Of a stretch of 64,000 nucleotides of DNA, positions 10,460 through 22,258 are shown one piece after another. The stretch lies in NCBI RefSeq assembly GCF_005239225.2, contig NC_133302.1:62001-126000 (forward strand). The letters are read 5' to 3'. Source of the stretch: Populus alba (lineage: Eukaryota > Streptophyta > Magnoliopsida > Malpighiales > Salicaceae). The notes below the pieces were generated by a model. That model did not search any database. It saw only the letters and a list, made by a program, of their open reading frames with translations, and was not told where the DNA came from. The number at the start of each line of letters is the position of its first letter. The first letter of the stretch is position 1. The translations under genes were made by a program, and so were the position numbers.

Positions 10460-10624
10460 AGGATTGTTTTGTGAAAAATCCGTACTTTATGCCCTCTTAG
10501 ATCTTCCATTATCGCCTTGTTGTATAAAATTAATTAATTAATAAATAAAGCATTTTGTTTTTGAGTTGGCAAAATGAATGATTGCAGTGCATGAATCTAC
10601 AGGCTCTTTTGAAAACTTATCTCA
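10460..10624 (+). terminator. TNL 3' UTR with poly(A) signal
   Basis: 3' UTR after the TNL stop. AATAAA at 10544-10549 follows a TA-rich stretch about 85 bp past the stop. The segment 10460-10580 matches, in reverse, sequence at 22141-22258 and at 63925-64000, which marks those as 3' ends of paralogues. LINE sequence begins near 10625. Confidence 0.6.
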
Positions 10625-11098
10625 AAGGCAAAAGTTTTAATCAGCATGACTCAGACTAGCACTTTTAAAGAGGAAATTATTTTTAAGGATAATGAGACTA
10701 GTTTTGTAGTCAAGATGTCCAGTCCTTGAGGAGTTACAGCATACCATGATACCTTTTGTCCCTGATAATGTCGAAGGCGATGATCTTGTATACAAACCAG
10801 AAATAGTGGAGAAAAACAAAGAGGCTTGTAAACATTGCGTGGAGAAATCTACAATTGATTCAGATTGCATCGATGATGTGACTTTTTTCTTCGAGTGTGC
10901 ATCGAGATTGAAGGAATTAAACATAACAAGGCAAGATTTTCACTCTCAAAATCACTATATAAACAGTTTGTTTCCAGAAAGAAATCCAGGAGGTTACAGT
11001 GGATTGTTTTTTGGCAGACAAACCATACTAGTTGGGACTTATGGATGTTTCACCACACGGGTTGATAAATAATACAGGGGAGGCAGAATTTGGGTCTG
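10625..11098 (+). pseudogene. LINE ORF1 C-terminal part, split by copia
   Basis: A second LINE copy of the same broad type as 2542-4380. Readable parts are STFKEEIIFKDNETSFVVKM (about 10655-10715), then after a shift the frame open at 10746-11072 with acidic/cysteine-rich sequence (EGDDLVYKPEIVEKNKEAC, CIDDVTFFF). It runs straight into the copia 5' LTR and resumes at 19553. Assignment rests on position relative to the ORF2 remnant and on the layout of ORF1, so the exact left border is uncertain. Confidence 0.5.
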
Positions 11099-11103
11099 AT
11101 AAT

Positions 11104-11318
11104 TGTAGGGAAATGAAATATTCCTGTATATAGAATAGCAGAGTTGTATAAAATCAAAGATATGCATTTATTCACTTTCTATTGTAATCCCTAATATTTC
11201 GCTATTAAGGCTACAATGCAGCAATAGGAATCAGTTGCAGTGTCCCTGTATAAGTATATGATTCAGTACCAATAACAAATTACGACTACGAATTCAATCT
11301 TGCTCTTCATTCTTTTCA
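11104..11318 (+). repeat. Copia 5' LTR
   Basis: 215 bp, starts TGTAGGGAAATG and ends CATTCTTTTCA. It is preceded by the target duplication ATAAT and followed directly by the primer-binding site. Paired with 19319-19547. Confidence 0.93.
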
Positions 11319-11330
11319 TGGTATCAGAGC
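11319..11330 (+). promoter_or_regulatory. Primer-binding site (tRNA-iMet)
   Basis: TGGTATCAGAGC abuts the 5' LTR without spacer. This is the standard copia primer site complementary to the 3' end of initiator methionine tRNA. Confidence 0.93.
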
Positions 11331-11498
11331 TGACTTAGAATCCTCACTCATCACTGCAATTAAATCTCTTGTCTAGCATCTCTCTGCTTCAGCCACCATG
11401 ACCAACAATGAAATGTCATCAACCTAGAAGCTTATACAGATTTTTCAAAAGGGAATCTTTCAAATCCCTGTTTCACTCACCATTTAGATCATCCACGT

Positions 11499-13013
11499 TT
11501 GGTTTTGATTTCCAAACCCTTGAATGGAGACAACTATTCTACTTGGAAAAGGGCTATGACCTTGGCCTTGAATTCTAAAAACAAACTAAGTTTTGTTAAT
11601 GGCTCAATCAAAGCTCCTTCAGAAGAAACTGATCCTGAAGGATATTCGGCTTGGTCTCGATGCAATGATATGGTCCATTCATGGATCATTAACACTCTCA
11701 ATCCAGAGATTTCAGATAGTGTGATATACTACTCTACCGCCCATGAAGTTTGGGAAGACCTTCATGATCGATTTTCTCAAAGCAATGCACCCCGTATGTT
11801 TGAAATTCAGCGAGATATCGCTTGTTTTAGGTAGGAACAACTCTCTGTTTCAGTCTATTGCACAAAATTGAAGGGACTGTGGCATGAACTGGCTTCCTAC
11901 AATGATTCACTACATGGGGCGCAACAAGATCAACATAGATTAATGCAATTTCTGATGGGGTTGAATGAATCTTACAGTGCTGTTTGTGGACAAGTTCTCT
12001 TGATGAATTCCCTTCCTTTGGTTCAACAAGCTTATTCCTTTGTCTCTTAAGAAGAAAAGCAACGTCTTCTAAGTTCAACACACACCATCAATGATTCAGT
12101 TAACAGTGCAACTATGGCGGTTCAAAGCAACAATAGTAAGTTCAATGACAAAGATGAGCGTTCTTACCATTCTTTTAGATCACAAGACAGATTGACAGAT
12201 AATTTCAATGGAGGACGCAGATTTGAACAAGACAGAGACAATTTCAGTGGAGGACGTAGATTTGAACAGGACAGACGCCAGTTTGGACCTAGAAGAGGAC
12301 GACCTCATTGTTCCCATTGTGGAGAACCGGGACATTGGGTCCAAACCTGTTATAAGCTCCATGGGTATCTAGCAAGGCACCCTAAGGCAAAACACAATTT
12401 AGCCAGACGCTTTAACAACAACAACAAATCTGCAGCAAACCATGTGTCAAAGAGTTTTGCTAAAGAAAACGACAAGTTAGTTGTTGGAATTTCAGAGACC
12501 CAATTGAAGCAGCTCTTATCTCTTCTTAATGAAAAAGGTGCCGAATTTAGTTCTCAAGCACATGCTGTAACCAAACCAGGTTTGCCTAAAATTGCTTCCC
12601 GCAGTTGGATTATTGATAGTGGGGCAACATATCATATTTCTTCATCATCTCAATCATTTTTTCAACAAGATAAAAATTGCTCACCGCCTCCTGTGTTGCT
12701 GCCTAACGGTGAAACAACTAATATTGTTACAAAGGGATCATTGCCTTTGAATTCCACTTATTATTTCCATGACGTGTTGTGTGTACCCACATTCAAAGTT
12801 GACTTGATGTCAGTCAGTCGTTTGACAAGAGGTTTGAATTGTTCGGTAACCTTTTTTTTTTCCTTATTGGTGTATTTTGCATGATCTGACTACGAGGAAG
12901 ATGATTGGTTTGGGTAAACAACGTGACGGACTATACTACTTGGTGGCAATAGCGATGAAGAAATCTATGGTACAACCTACCCCGCCATTACATTGACCAG
13001 CTTGCAACCTTAC
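11499..13013 (+). pseudogene. Copia gag and protease region
   Basis: Gag of the UBN2/copia type (LNGDNYSTWKRAMTLAL, MVHSWIINTLNPEI, VWEDLHDRFSQSN), then a zinc knuckle CSHCGEPGHWVQTC (CX2CX4HX4C) and protease active site WIIDSGATYHIS. In-frame stops lie at 11832-11834 and 12048-12050. A T run near 12852-12861 shifts the frame before the pre-integrase segment (GLGKQRDGLYYLV). The reading frame at 13013 is the frame that resumes after the insert at 16395, with the target duplication counted once. Confidence 0.88.
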
Positions 13014-14224
13014 TGTAAACCCTCGATTATAATTTTTTGGGTATTTAAAAGATGAGAAATTTAACCAATAGTAAAATGGGTTAAATTAAATTAAAGAAAC
13101 CTAAATTAAGATAAAAATAGTGAAATTAATGAAATGAAAAGTGAATATAGTACTAAATCATTGAAAAGGAAAATATTTGCGAGGACAAAATGAATACGTA
13201 AGATCAAGAGAGGTCAATATTCAAATAATAGAAGGCTGGGAGTTTATGTATAAATGATAAAAAGGGGTGGGGATAAATGTGCAATTAACAAGATGTTAGA
13301 ACTATAAATATCATTCTATTTTCTCTATTGGAGGGACTGGCAAGAGTAAGAGAGAGTTTAGAGAGAGGCTGGAGAGAAGATATATTGATGGCAAATCAAC
13401 CAACATCTATAACTCCACCTTTCACCGTTGGATCAACATGATATTCCTGAACAGTGGAGATCTGAAACAAACATTTGGTATAGAAGTTGTGTATCTCGCA
13501 TAGTAGGTCTGCAAGTTTGAGGTCAGTTCAGTTAAACCTATATTTCTGGAAATTCCACCATTAGATGAAGTTAATATTTGGATATGTTATACTCATAATA
13601 ATGCTTTATAACTTGACAGTATGGATTGTTTCAAATATTATTCATTTGTTATTTATGGTTGATTGAAACTATTGTCAAGGATTGTGTTTAGAAGAATATT
13701 GTTTAGAAAGTTTGTAAAATCGATAAGAATGTTTTATTTTGACATTAAGAGGGAAGATTGAAATAAATAAGAAAAATTGGCTCTTATAAAGATATTTTTT
13801 GACACTCTTAAACGATATGTAATATGGTTAGGGGTTGAGATAAAAGAGAAAAGTTAAATTGTGGATGCTGTGTGTAAATGGAAAGGTTAATGAATCTGAA
13901 CAGATTTATCTCCTAACTTTTAGAGAGAATCCGAGTAGGAGCATGAGAGAATTAGGATCAAGTTTCTTTATATCTAACTAAGAAAATTGGTCTTCCTCAA
14001 TATGGAGCTATAGAACCCCAGCTATGGGTCATCAACCGAGATTGATTCTTGACAGACCCTATAGGGTAGTGTTTGTTGATGAGCAATTTTGATTATCTCA
14101 AAGGCAGAACTGGGTTCTCCTTCCTTTAGAGAACTTGTAGCCTCATGTATTAGCTTTCTAACGAGACTAATCTTGCTTGAAACATAGTTCTATAACTCTA
14201 GATATAGTTAAAAATATGATGAGT

Positions 14225-14582
14225 GTTCAGACAGTAACAATTCAAATGTCTAGACAGTAAGAGTTTAAAGTTAGACAGTAACGGTTCAAATATCTAGACA
14301 TTAACAGTTCAAAGTTAGACAGTAATAGTTCAAATGTCTAGACAGTGACGGTTCAAAGTCAGACAGTAACAGTTGAAAGTCATAGAGTAACGGTTTAAAG
14401 TGAGACAATAATGGTTGAAAGTCAGATAGTAACAGTTCAAAGTCAGACAGTAACGGTTGGAAGTTAGATAGTAACAATTTAAAGTCAGACAGTAATGGTT
14501 GAAAGTCAAACAGTAACAGTTGGAAGTCAGACAATAACAGTTCAAAATCAGACAGTAACGGTTCAAAGTTAGACAGTAACAA
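14225..14582. repeat. Minisatellite, about 20-bp unit
   Basis: Tandem array of a unit like GACAGTAACAGTTCAAAGTC with many substitutions (GACAGTAACGGTTGAAAGTC and others). Minus-strand open frames here (repeated LLLSDFQ, CYCLTLN) are by-products of the repeat and not genes. Confidence 0.85.
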
Positions 14583-15104
14583 TAGACTTTCACGTGAATA
14601 TTATATAAAAGAATTGAGTCATACGAACACTTGCACATTGAGATACTAACTCTGAAAATATACATGATATATGTATGTATGTTATTATGAGGAAATGAAC
14701 ATGCATAGAAAGTAACATATGAGTAGTGGATGAATATGGATTCTTTATAATATTGGCTTGAAGGAATGATAACTATGGTTGGATAAAGGATGACAACATT
14801 AATGGGTGTAATAAGAAAAATGTAAGATATAAAGAAAGAAATGATTGAAATAAAGATTTATTAGCTATTGATATGATTATTATAAAACATATCCTTGAAT
14901 GAGGAAAATTTATGAGATGAGTCTGTGACTGCAGGAGGGACCGCCAGTGTAGTGCAACAACAACAACAGGGGAGCACGAGTAGAGCTTCTACTATAGGTA
15001 GGTGACTTTCACCTTCCTTTTAAATAATGTTGAATAATGAAAATACTTTATCATGAATGTTACTGTATTGTGTTAATTTAGATATCAGATTGCCAAATGC
15101 TTAA

Positions 15105-15725
15105 ATGTTGACAAATAGTTGATTAACTTCGACTAATGACATCTGAAGAGATGACCTTGAACAATGAAATACCTTATCATTGTCGTATTGTGTTAATTTA
15201 GATATCAGATTGCCAAATGCTTAAATGTTGAAAAATGATTGATTAGCTTCGGCTAATGGCATCTAAAGGGATGACCGGGACAAACAAATGATTAGCTTTG
15301 GTTAATGGCATCCGAAGGGATGACCGGGACAAACGATTGATTAGCTTCGATTAATAGCATTCAAATGGATGACCGAAATAAATGAATGATTAGCTTTGGC
15401 TAATGGCATTCGAAGGGATGACCGGGACAAATGGTTGATTAGTTTTGGCTAATGGCATCCGAAGGGATGACCGGGACAAACAAATGATTAGCTTCGACTA
15501 ATGGCATCCTAGGGGATGACCGGGACAAACGATTGATTAACTTTGGCTAATAGCATCCGAATGGATGACCGAAATAAATGAATGATTAGCTTCAGCTAAT
15601 GGCATCAAAAGGGATGACCGGGACAAGCGGTTGATTAGTTTTGGCTAATGGCATTCGAAGGGATGACTGAGACAAAAAGTTGATTAGTTTTGATTGATGG
15701 CATTCGAAGGGGATGGCTGGGGGTG
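15105..15725. repeat. 49-bp satellite array with hairpin units
   Basis: About 12 units of period 49 bp (for example GGGATGACCGGGACA at 15268, 15317 and 15415, with the variant unit at 15366). Each unit holds the palindrome ATTAGC-TTCG-GCTAAT followed by CATCC-GAAG-GGATG, so it can form two small hairpins. The same unit length and layout recur at 29785-30430 and 54404-54680. Confidence 0.85.
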
Positions 15726-16394
15726 AGTGAACAGTTAACCATGACAAATGATGTCTTAAAAGAATGGCTAGATTTAAGATTATGGTTGATTGTAAGAATT
15801 GGTGCATATATATGTACTGCAAGTTGTGTATACCAAGAACATGAAGGAACTACAAATGACACGCTTCAAACATGAGATAATGTTAATGCTTCATTAAACT
15901 GCCAGACCATTTTCTTATTGTTATTATTATTATTATTATTAAGTAATTGCATTCTTGTAAATGTTTTGTACTGCAGTAGGGACATCATACCAACAAGGTG
16001 CCTAGGAAACCCGATACACGAAAACCTACTTTTGCAAATAATCATGTAGTTGCATTCTAAATCATGATGTCTTTTATATGAATCAATGTACTGAATGTAT
16101 AACTATTATTAGATCATTTTAGATTAAATTCGTGATGACTATTTGTAGGATAGAATCACAACCTCATGACTATGCATGTATATTTTAAATGCGAACTTCT
16201 AATCATGCAAACATAATATTATGAGTTTATGTAAGATTCACTTTTAAATGAAATGTTGATTGTACTTGATGTATGGATTATATATTCATGATGTGAAGGG
16301 AACATGTTCGCCGATTACCGACACAATGTGTGTCAAGTACAAAAAAAAAAATTATTGTTGTTTTGGGCTTGAAAAGCTGGGTTGTTACACTCAC

Positions 16395-17220
16395 CATCTC
16401 ATTAACCGATCTTTGGCATAAATGCTTAGGCCATATCTCACCTCATCGTTTGAGTTTCATTGCCCAGCAATTTTTAAATTTTTATGTTCAATCCAGTCAT
16501 GTTTGTCCTATATGTCCTTTGGCTAAGCAAAGTCGTTTGCCTTTCAGTTCTAGTGTCATTTCCTCTACAAAACCTTTTGAAATAATTCATTGTGACATTT
16601 GGGGACACCTTTCTATTTCTGGTGCTCATTATTTTCTTATTATCATTGATGATTACATACGTTTCACATGGATATTTTTGATGTGACACAAAATTGAAGC
16701 TCAATCTCTTATAAAACACCTTTTCAGTTATGTTCTCACATAATTTGAACCTCCCATTAAAATTTTTCAAAGTGATAATGGTGGCGAATTTATATCACTC
16801 TGTTCCTTTTTTCAAGATAATGGTGTCATTTTTCAGCATTCCTGTGTTTACACGCCTCAACAAAATGGGGTTGTGGAATGCAAACATCTTCATATCTTAC
16901 AAGTAGCTCGAGCTTTGAAATTTCAAGCTCAACTCCCAACCCAGTTTTGGGGAGAGTGTGCTCTTACTGCTGTCCACATAATCAATTGACTCCCTTCCTC
17001 AGTGCTCTCCTTCAAAACTCCTTTTGAACTTGTATACTCAAAACTGCCTTCCTTTTCTCATATCCGAGTTTTTTGTTGCTTAGCTTATGCTACCAATGTA
17101 CATCCTTCTCACAAATTTGACTTTCACTTAATGCCCTTAATTTTTATTGGTTATCCTACCGGTTAAAAGGCATATAAATTATTTGATTTATCTTCCAAAA
17201 AAATTTTCACTAGTCGCTAT
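16395..17220 (+). pseudogene. Copia integrase region
   Basis: Pre-integrase motif LWHKCLGHISPHRL with CPICPLAKQ, then the integrase core with the D, D and E of the catalytic triad visible in HCDIWG, FQSDNGGEF and NGVVECKH. In-frame stops interrupt it at 16684-16686, near 16741, near 16987 and near 17164. The sequence after the core (RYVRFHENIFPY) runs into the Pro/Ser-rich spacer before reverse transcriptase. Confidence 0.88.
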
Positions 17221-19311
17221 GTGCGCTTTCATGAAAATATTTTTCCTTATGCATCTGTCAAGCCCGGTTTTGTTCCACCTCCTTCACCCATTGAATTTGG
17301 TCCTATTACTCTTCTAACCCATGCCACGACTTCTCTTTATTCCAGTCCACAAACTTCTCCTCCTGCTACAATACCTGCACCTTCATGTTCACCGCCACCT
17401 GCCTCCTCCAATCCACACCCCTCATCAACCCAGCCTCCACCCATCCTCCGCATCTATACACGTCGTCCTAAGCCTTCTAACCCAATTCTCCCAGCTGCTC
17501 CATCTCCATCGTCCACTTCTCCATCTCCATCTCCATCTCCATCGTCTACTATTGTTGAAAATTTACCACCACCTAAACCCACCCCACTTCGTCGCTCCAG
17601 CTGCCATACTGCTCCACCAGCCAAGCTCAACTGCTCCAATGTTTACTCCCACCAATCAGCCGCCTTATTGCCAAGTCCAACCAAAGGTACACGCTATCCC
17701 ATGGCCAACTTTGTTTCATATCATCGTTATACCCCTGCATATCACGCCTTTGTTGCTCAGCTCAGCACCATCACAGAGCCTAAGTCTTATTCAGAGGCTG
17801 CTGTTCATCCTGAATGGCAGGAGGCCATGCGTTCCGAACTGCAAGCTCTCCAAGCTAATGGCACTTGGTCTCTCACCCCACTACCGATAGGCAAGACACC
17901 GATTAGCTGCAGATGGGTCTACAAAATAAAACACCATTCAGATGGTTCTGTCAAGCGGTACAAAGCTCGTTTAGTCGCCCAAGGTTTCACTCAAATGGAA
18001 GGAGTTGACTACCATGATACATTTTCTCCTACTACCAAAATAATCTATGTCCGTTGTTTACTTGCCTTAAAAGCAGCTCATGGTTGGTCCCTACACCAGA
18101 TGGACGTCCACAATGCTTTCCTTCATGGAGACTTAGATAAGGAGATATATATGTCTCTGCCACCAGGTCTTCGGAGCCAGGGGGAGAACCATCTAGTTTG
18201 TTGCCTCCACAAGTCACTTTGCAATTTAAAACAGGCATCCCGCTATTGGTTTGCCAAATTTTCTGAAGCTATGCATTTTGCTGGTTTTATACAATCAAGA
18301 GCAAATTATTCTCTATTCACCAGGAAGTAGGGTATGTCTTTTACCATTCTTTTGATATATGTTGATGATATCTTGATCATTGGAAATGACCCGGTTAACA
18401 TTGCTGCAACTAAACAATTCCTGCATAAACATTTTCATATCAAAGATCTTGGTAATTTAAAAGACTTTCTTGGAATTGAGGTGTTTGCTTCAAAGAATGG
18501 AATTTTTATTTCACAACATAAATATGCATTGGAAGTCATTGAGGATGCAAGGTTGTTAGGTGCTGCTCCTATCAATACTCCTATGGAACGAGGCTTAAAA
18601 TTATCAGACAAGGGCACCCTGCTCAAGGATACAAACCGGTATAGAAGATTGGTGGGTCGGTTAAATTATTTGACTGTATCAAGGCCAGACATAACGTATG
18701 TTGTACATGTCTTGAGTAGATTTATGTAGCAGCCCTGAAAACTTCATATGGAGACAGCCCTTCGAGTTGTTCGATATCTAAAAGGTGCACCTGGCCAAGG
18801 CTTATTTTTCTCTTCCAAGAGTGACTTAAAGTTGAGAGCTTATTGTGACTCAGATTGGGCAGGTTGTCCACTCACTAGGAGGTCTACAACGGGCTATTGT
18901 GTTTTTCTTGGACCTTCACTAATATCCTAGAGATCAAAGTGAAAGAAAATAGTTTCACTTTCTTCTGCTGAAGTAGAATACCGAGCAATGACAGGAGCCT
19001 GCTGTGAGTTAACATGGCTGTGATGTCTACTGAAAGACTTAGAAATTTCACACTATGAACCTGCCTTTCTATATTGTGACAATAAAGCTGCGTTACACAT
19101 TGCAACCAATCCAGTGTTTCATGAGAGAACTAGGCACATTGAAATGGACTGCCATTACATCCGAGACAAGATTCAAGATGGTTCCATCATTACAAAACAT
19201 GTCGACTCTGCACATCAACTGGTAGATGTCTTGACCAAGCCCCTGGGAAAAGAGATCTTTGTTCCTATGGTTAGCAAGTTAGGAGTGCAGGATATCCACT
19301 CTCCAACTTGA
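17221..19311 (+). pseudogene. Copia reverse transcriptase / RNase H region
   Basis: A Pro/Ser-rich spacer (17270-17690) precedes RVT_2: EWQEAMRSELQALQANGTW, RWVYKIKHHSDGSVKRYKAR, LHQMDVHNAFLHGDL, then after TAG at 18328-18330 the active site LLIYVDDILIIG and DLGNLKDFLGIEV. RNase H follows with [18 protein letters not shown] and [10 protein letters not shown]. Further stops lie at 18727-18729 and 18928-18930. Catalytic residues survive but the frame does not. Confidence 0.9.
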
Positions 19312-19318
19312 GGGGGAG
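19305..19318 (+). promoter_or_regulatory. Polypurine tract
   Basis: Purine-rich AACTTGAGGGGGAG directly before the 3' LTR TGTAGGG; it primes plus-strand synthesis. Confidence 0.85.
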
Positions 19319-19547
19319 TGTAGGGAAATGAAATATTCCCGTATATAGAATAGCAGAGTTGTATAAACAGAAGATATGCATTTATTCACTTTCTATTGTA
19401 ATGCCTAATATTTCGCTACTAAGGCTACAATGCAGCAACTGATTCCTGACTTGTAGGAATTAGTTGCAGCCTCCCTGTATAAGTATATGATTCAGTATCA
19501 ATAACAAATTACGACTACAAATTCAATCTTTCTCTTCATTCTTTTCA
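19319..19547 (+). repeat. Copia 3' LTR
   Basis: 229 bp, TGTAGGG to TTTTCA, followed by target duplication ATAAT. It carries a short extra segment (around 19441-19460) relative to the 5' LTR. Confidence 0.93.
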
Positions 19548-19552
19548 ATAAT

Positions 19553-21420
19553 GGGATTGTGAATTCCTTGACCGTAAGGCGGATGTAGATGGGACATCAT
19601 CAAATCACACCTTTTCTCCAGGAAATTTTGATATGGCTACTATCACTACGCGTAAGAAGAAGAAAAAGGGTTGTGTGAAGAAGAAGCATCGAAAGGTAAA
19701 AGCTCTTAAATCTTTAGGGGGGTTTTGAGGGAACTGATTTTGGCATGTTTATAGTGATTCATCCATGGACTCAAGAATTAAGGCATCTAATTTTCGCAAT
19801 TCTAAATGCAGAATTGAAGTGAATATAGAGATGGGTGCTTGTTCTTATCAGAAATCTGAAGTGGAGAGATCAGTTGAGTGCCAAGCATGATTTGGGCATT
19901 ACAGTCTTGTATGGAGAGGAGGTTCTGAAGAGTCAATTTCGAGCAACGTCTGATGAGGAGGTTGCAGATTGGGTGAAAACGGTATGATTCCCTTCCTGTT
20001 TTTACAATAGACAGGTATTTTATCATATCTATGAAGATCAGTTTTTGGAACACTAGAGGTTGGAGAAGTACGTAGTTCTAAAAGACGTGATTAGGAATGT
20101 CATTGATAGTTATCAACTTGATGTCTCCTGCATTGCTGAAACTAAGATTTCTAGGATTAATGATTCTTTTGTGTATAAATTATGGAATAGTTCTAATATT
20201 AAATGGCATGGTATAGACTCATAAGGAAGGTCTGGAAGTCTACTTGTCATGTGGAATAGTGAATCTTTTGAGGTCGCAAATATTGAATTTCGTTCACATT
20301 AGATTCCTTTGTTTGGTACTTGTGTTAACACGGGGTTTAATTGTGCGATTGTTTGTCTGTATGTTAGGGAGTGCAGAGATTGGGATAGAAAGCCTTTTTG
20401 TTTTTTATATTTTTTGTTGATGTATAATTCTTTTTATTTTGATTTGAAAATGATTTGGGCCTTCCTTTGTTATGACATGCTGAATCGCCTCTGTATCATT
20501 AGTAAGCTTAGTGGATACGAAAAAATCTTCGATAGTGGGATCTTAATTAACACTTATGGTATCTTGGAGCATAAGATTAAATTGATAAAATCTAGAATTA
20601 AGGCTATTGATATATAATGGTGGTGAAAATAGAAATTTAATAGATGTTGAATGTGTAGAGTTGAGGTGTTTAAATGAGATTGGGGATTTAATAAGACATC
20701 ATGAGTATCTCCGGAGGTAAAAAGCAAGAAATAATTGGTGCAAGATGGGTTCTAGAAACCCCAGATTGTTTCAGCTCTTAGCTTGTCTAACATATTCAAG
20801 GCTTTCTTTTTGAAGCGGATTTTCAAAAAGCCTTTGATTTGGTGACTCGGGATTTCATTTTGAAAGTCATAGCTTTTATGGGATTTGGCTGTAAGTGGAT
20901 ATTTCTTTGATTGGGAATGCATATCTACATCTAAACTTTTAGTGCTAATTAATGACTCATCATTTAATGAGTTTCATATGCAGGAGGGTATTTTAGGCAA
21001 GGGGATCTTGTGTCACCTTTCTATTTAATATTGTAGTAGAAGGGTTAGCGATCCTTTTAGGTCAAGCAATGTAGAGTGGTCTATATTCAAGAATACAATT
21101 TTCGGCTCAAACAACAACTGCACTACAGTATGTTGATGATACATTGATTTTTTATCCCAATGATAAACAACTTCCTCTATATCATATGTTCTTGTTCAAA
21201 ATACCATATGGTTTTGCAAGGAAAATTATCTCTTTTCAAAGATGATTCTTATGGAGTCAAGATATATATATGTATACTAAAAAGCTTTGTAAGGTGGCTT
21301 GGAATTTCAAAAACTAAAATAGGTTTGGGAGTGGGTTCTATTATGGCAAAAAATAAGGTTATGGTATTACGTAGACTCTTTATATTTTCCATTCACCATC
21401 AACATTAAGTCTGATTTGCA
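19553..21420 (+). pseudogene. LINE ORF1 end and ORF2 (endonuclease, RT) remnant
   Basis: Continuation of the LINE at 10625-11098. Basic sequence KKKKGCVKKKHRKVKALKS and the ORF1-ORF2 junction segment (HDLGITVLYGEEVL) are followed by ORF2. The apurinic endonuclease start ISFWNTRGWRS lies near 20037, then DVSCIAETKIS and GSLLVMWNSESFEV. Scraps of reverse transcriptase follow, with the active-site motif ALQYVDDTLIF near 21115-21150. Many stops and shifts; long dead. The right border is not sharp and no poly(A) tail is evident. Confidence 0.75.
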
Positions 21421-21479
21421 ATAAATTTTGACATATTTTTTTCTAGTTTAGACTTCATAATTCTTTGCTCAATTTTAGT

Positions 21480-22258
21480 ATATAACACTTATTCTTCCTT
21501 CAAACAACACATTAATTACTGATTTGTTCATGAAATTAGAAGTTAATGGAAAACTAAAGAGACTTTAATTTCTATATCTATATTTATTTCAATTAGTTTT
21601 CTTGGGATGATTTCAATTTTCTATTTTTTTGTCTATTCATTTAAAACCCTTTAGTTTTTTGTCCTCTTGCATCTTCTTGAACATCATGGAATAGAAAGGG
21701 CTTCTTTTAAAGGATACTTCAGTCCTTATGTTACAGGGTATGTCTTATTTGGTCCCTTTAATTCTTAATTGTATCAATTAGTTCTCCAAATTTTAAGCCA
21801 AAGAAACAGATTAGTAGAAGCGTGTAACAGTTAGTTCATGTGAAATTATTAATTGAAAAATCCACGTGAATTATTATTCGTGATACACCTAGTTTATCTT
21901 CTAAGATGTCATGCCAAACTAAAAATGAAAGCAACAAAATCAGGCTAGTAGAATTTTAAGCAACCACAGCCCAATATTTCAACCCTTCAAGCAATCACAG
22001 CCGAACTGATCATAGAATGATGTTAAAACTTTTTAATTTTTTCCCAAAGATAATAATACATGTTAATAAATCATTCACCACATTTAACTAACACTTTCCT
22101 TCTTTATTCCCTTCCGAGTAAAATTATTTTCAACAAATGATACATTATATAAAAAGAAACAGCCCAAAAACACAATGCTTTATATTTATTTGTTTGTTTG
22201 TTTTGTACCGTTGCCAACTCAAAAACTAAATCCTTCAACGAATTGAGTTCAGGTTAAA
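21480..22258 (-). repeat. TNL 3' flank, duplicated at 63416-64000
   Basis: About 600 bp of this stretch matches 63416-64000 in the same orientation (shared blocks include TTTCTTGGGATGATTT, AGGATACTTCAGTCCTTATG and GATACACCTAGTTTATCTTC). The part 22141-22258 resembles the reverse of the TNL 3' UTR at 10460-10580. It is therefore the downstream flank of the minus-strand TNL remnant at 22259-23138. No gene. Confidence 0.8.

Larger units (their letters stand above)
13014..16389 (+). mobile_element. 3.4-kb LTR-like insert (probable solo LTR) with minisatellites
   Basis: Begins TGTAA and ends TTACA, and interrupts the copia pol frame. It is flanked by CTTAC (13009-13013) and CTCAC (16390-16394), a 5-bp target duplication with one mismatch; removing the insert plus one copy restores the copia frame. 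It has no coding capacity. Inside are a 20-bp minisatellite (14225-14582), a 49-bp satellite (15105-15725) and a short TTA run near 15920. A related, 5'-truncated copy is at 54401-55325, ending in a matching segment (GGTTGGGTCGTTACA). I call it a solo LTR because of the TG...CA ends and 5-bp duplication; no internal domain confirms the class. Confidence 0.7.
11104..19547 (+). mobile_element. Ty1/copia LTR retrotransposon, degenerate, interrupted
   Basis: Complete-length copia element. The LTRs start TGTAGGG and end TTTTCA; the 5-bp target duplication is ATAAT (11099-11103 and 19548-19552). The order gag, protease, integrase, reverse transcriptase, RNase H is copia-type. The LTRs differ by about ten substitutions and one short indel over about 215 bp, so the insertion is old. 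Several stops and frameshifts inactivate the polyprotein, and a 3.4-kb insert (13014-16389) splits it between protease and integrase. It sits inside a LINE. Confidence 0.92.

Noticed and set aside
14301..14665. Two overlapping minus-strand frames with repeated Leu/Ser/Asp/Phe or Cys/Tyr/Leu
   Set aside because: They are translations of the 20-bp minisatellite; no start context, no similarity, and the repeat explains the open frame.
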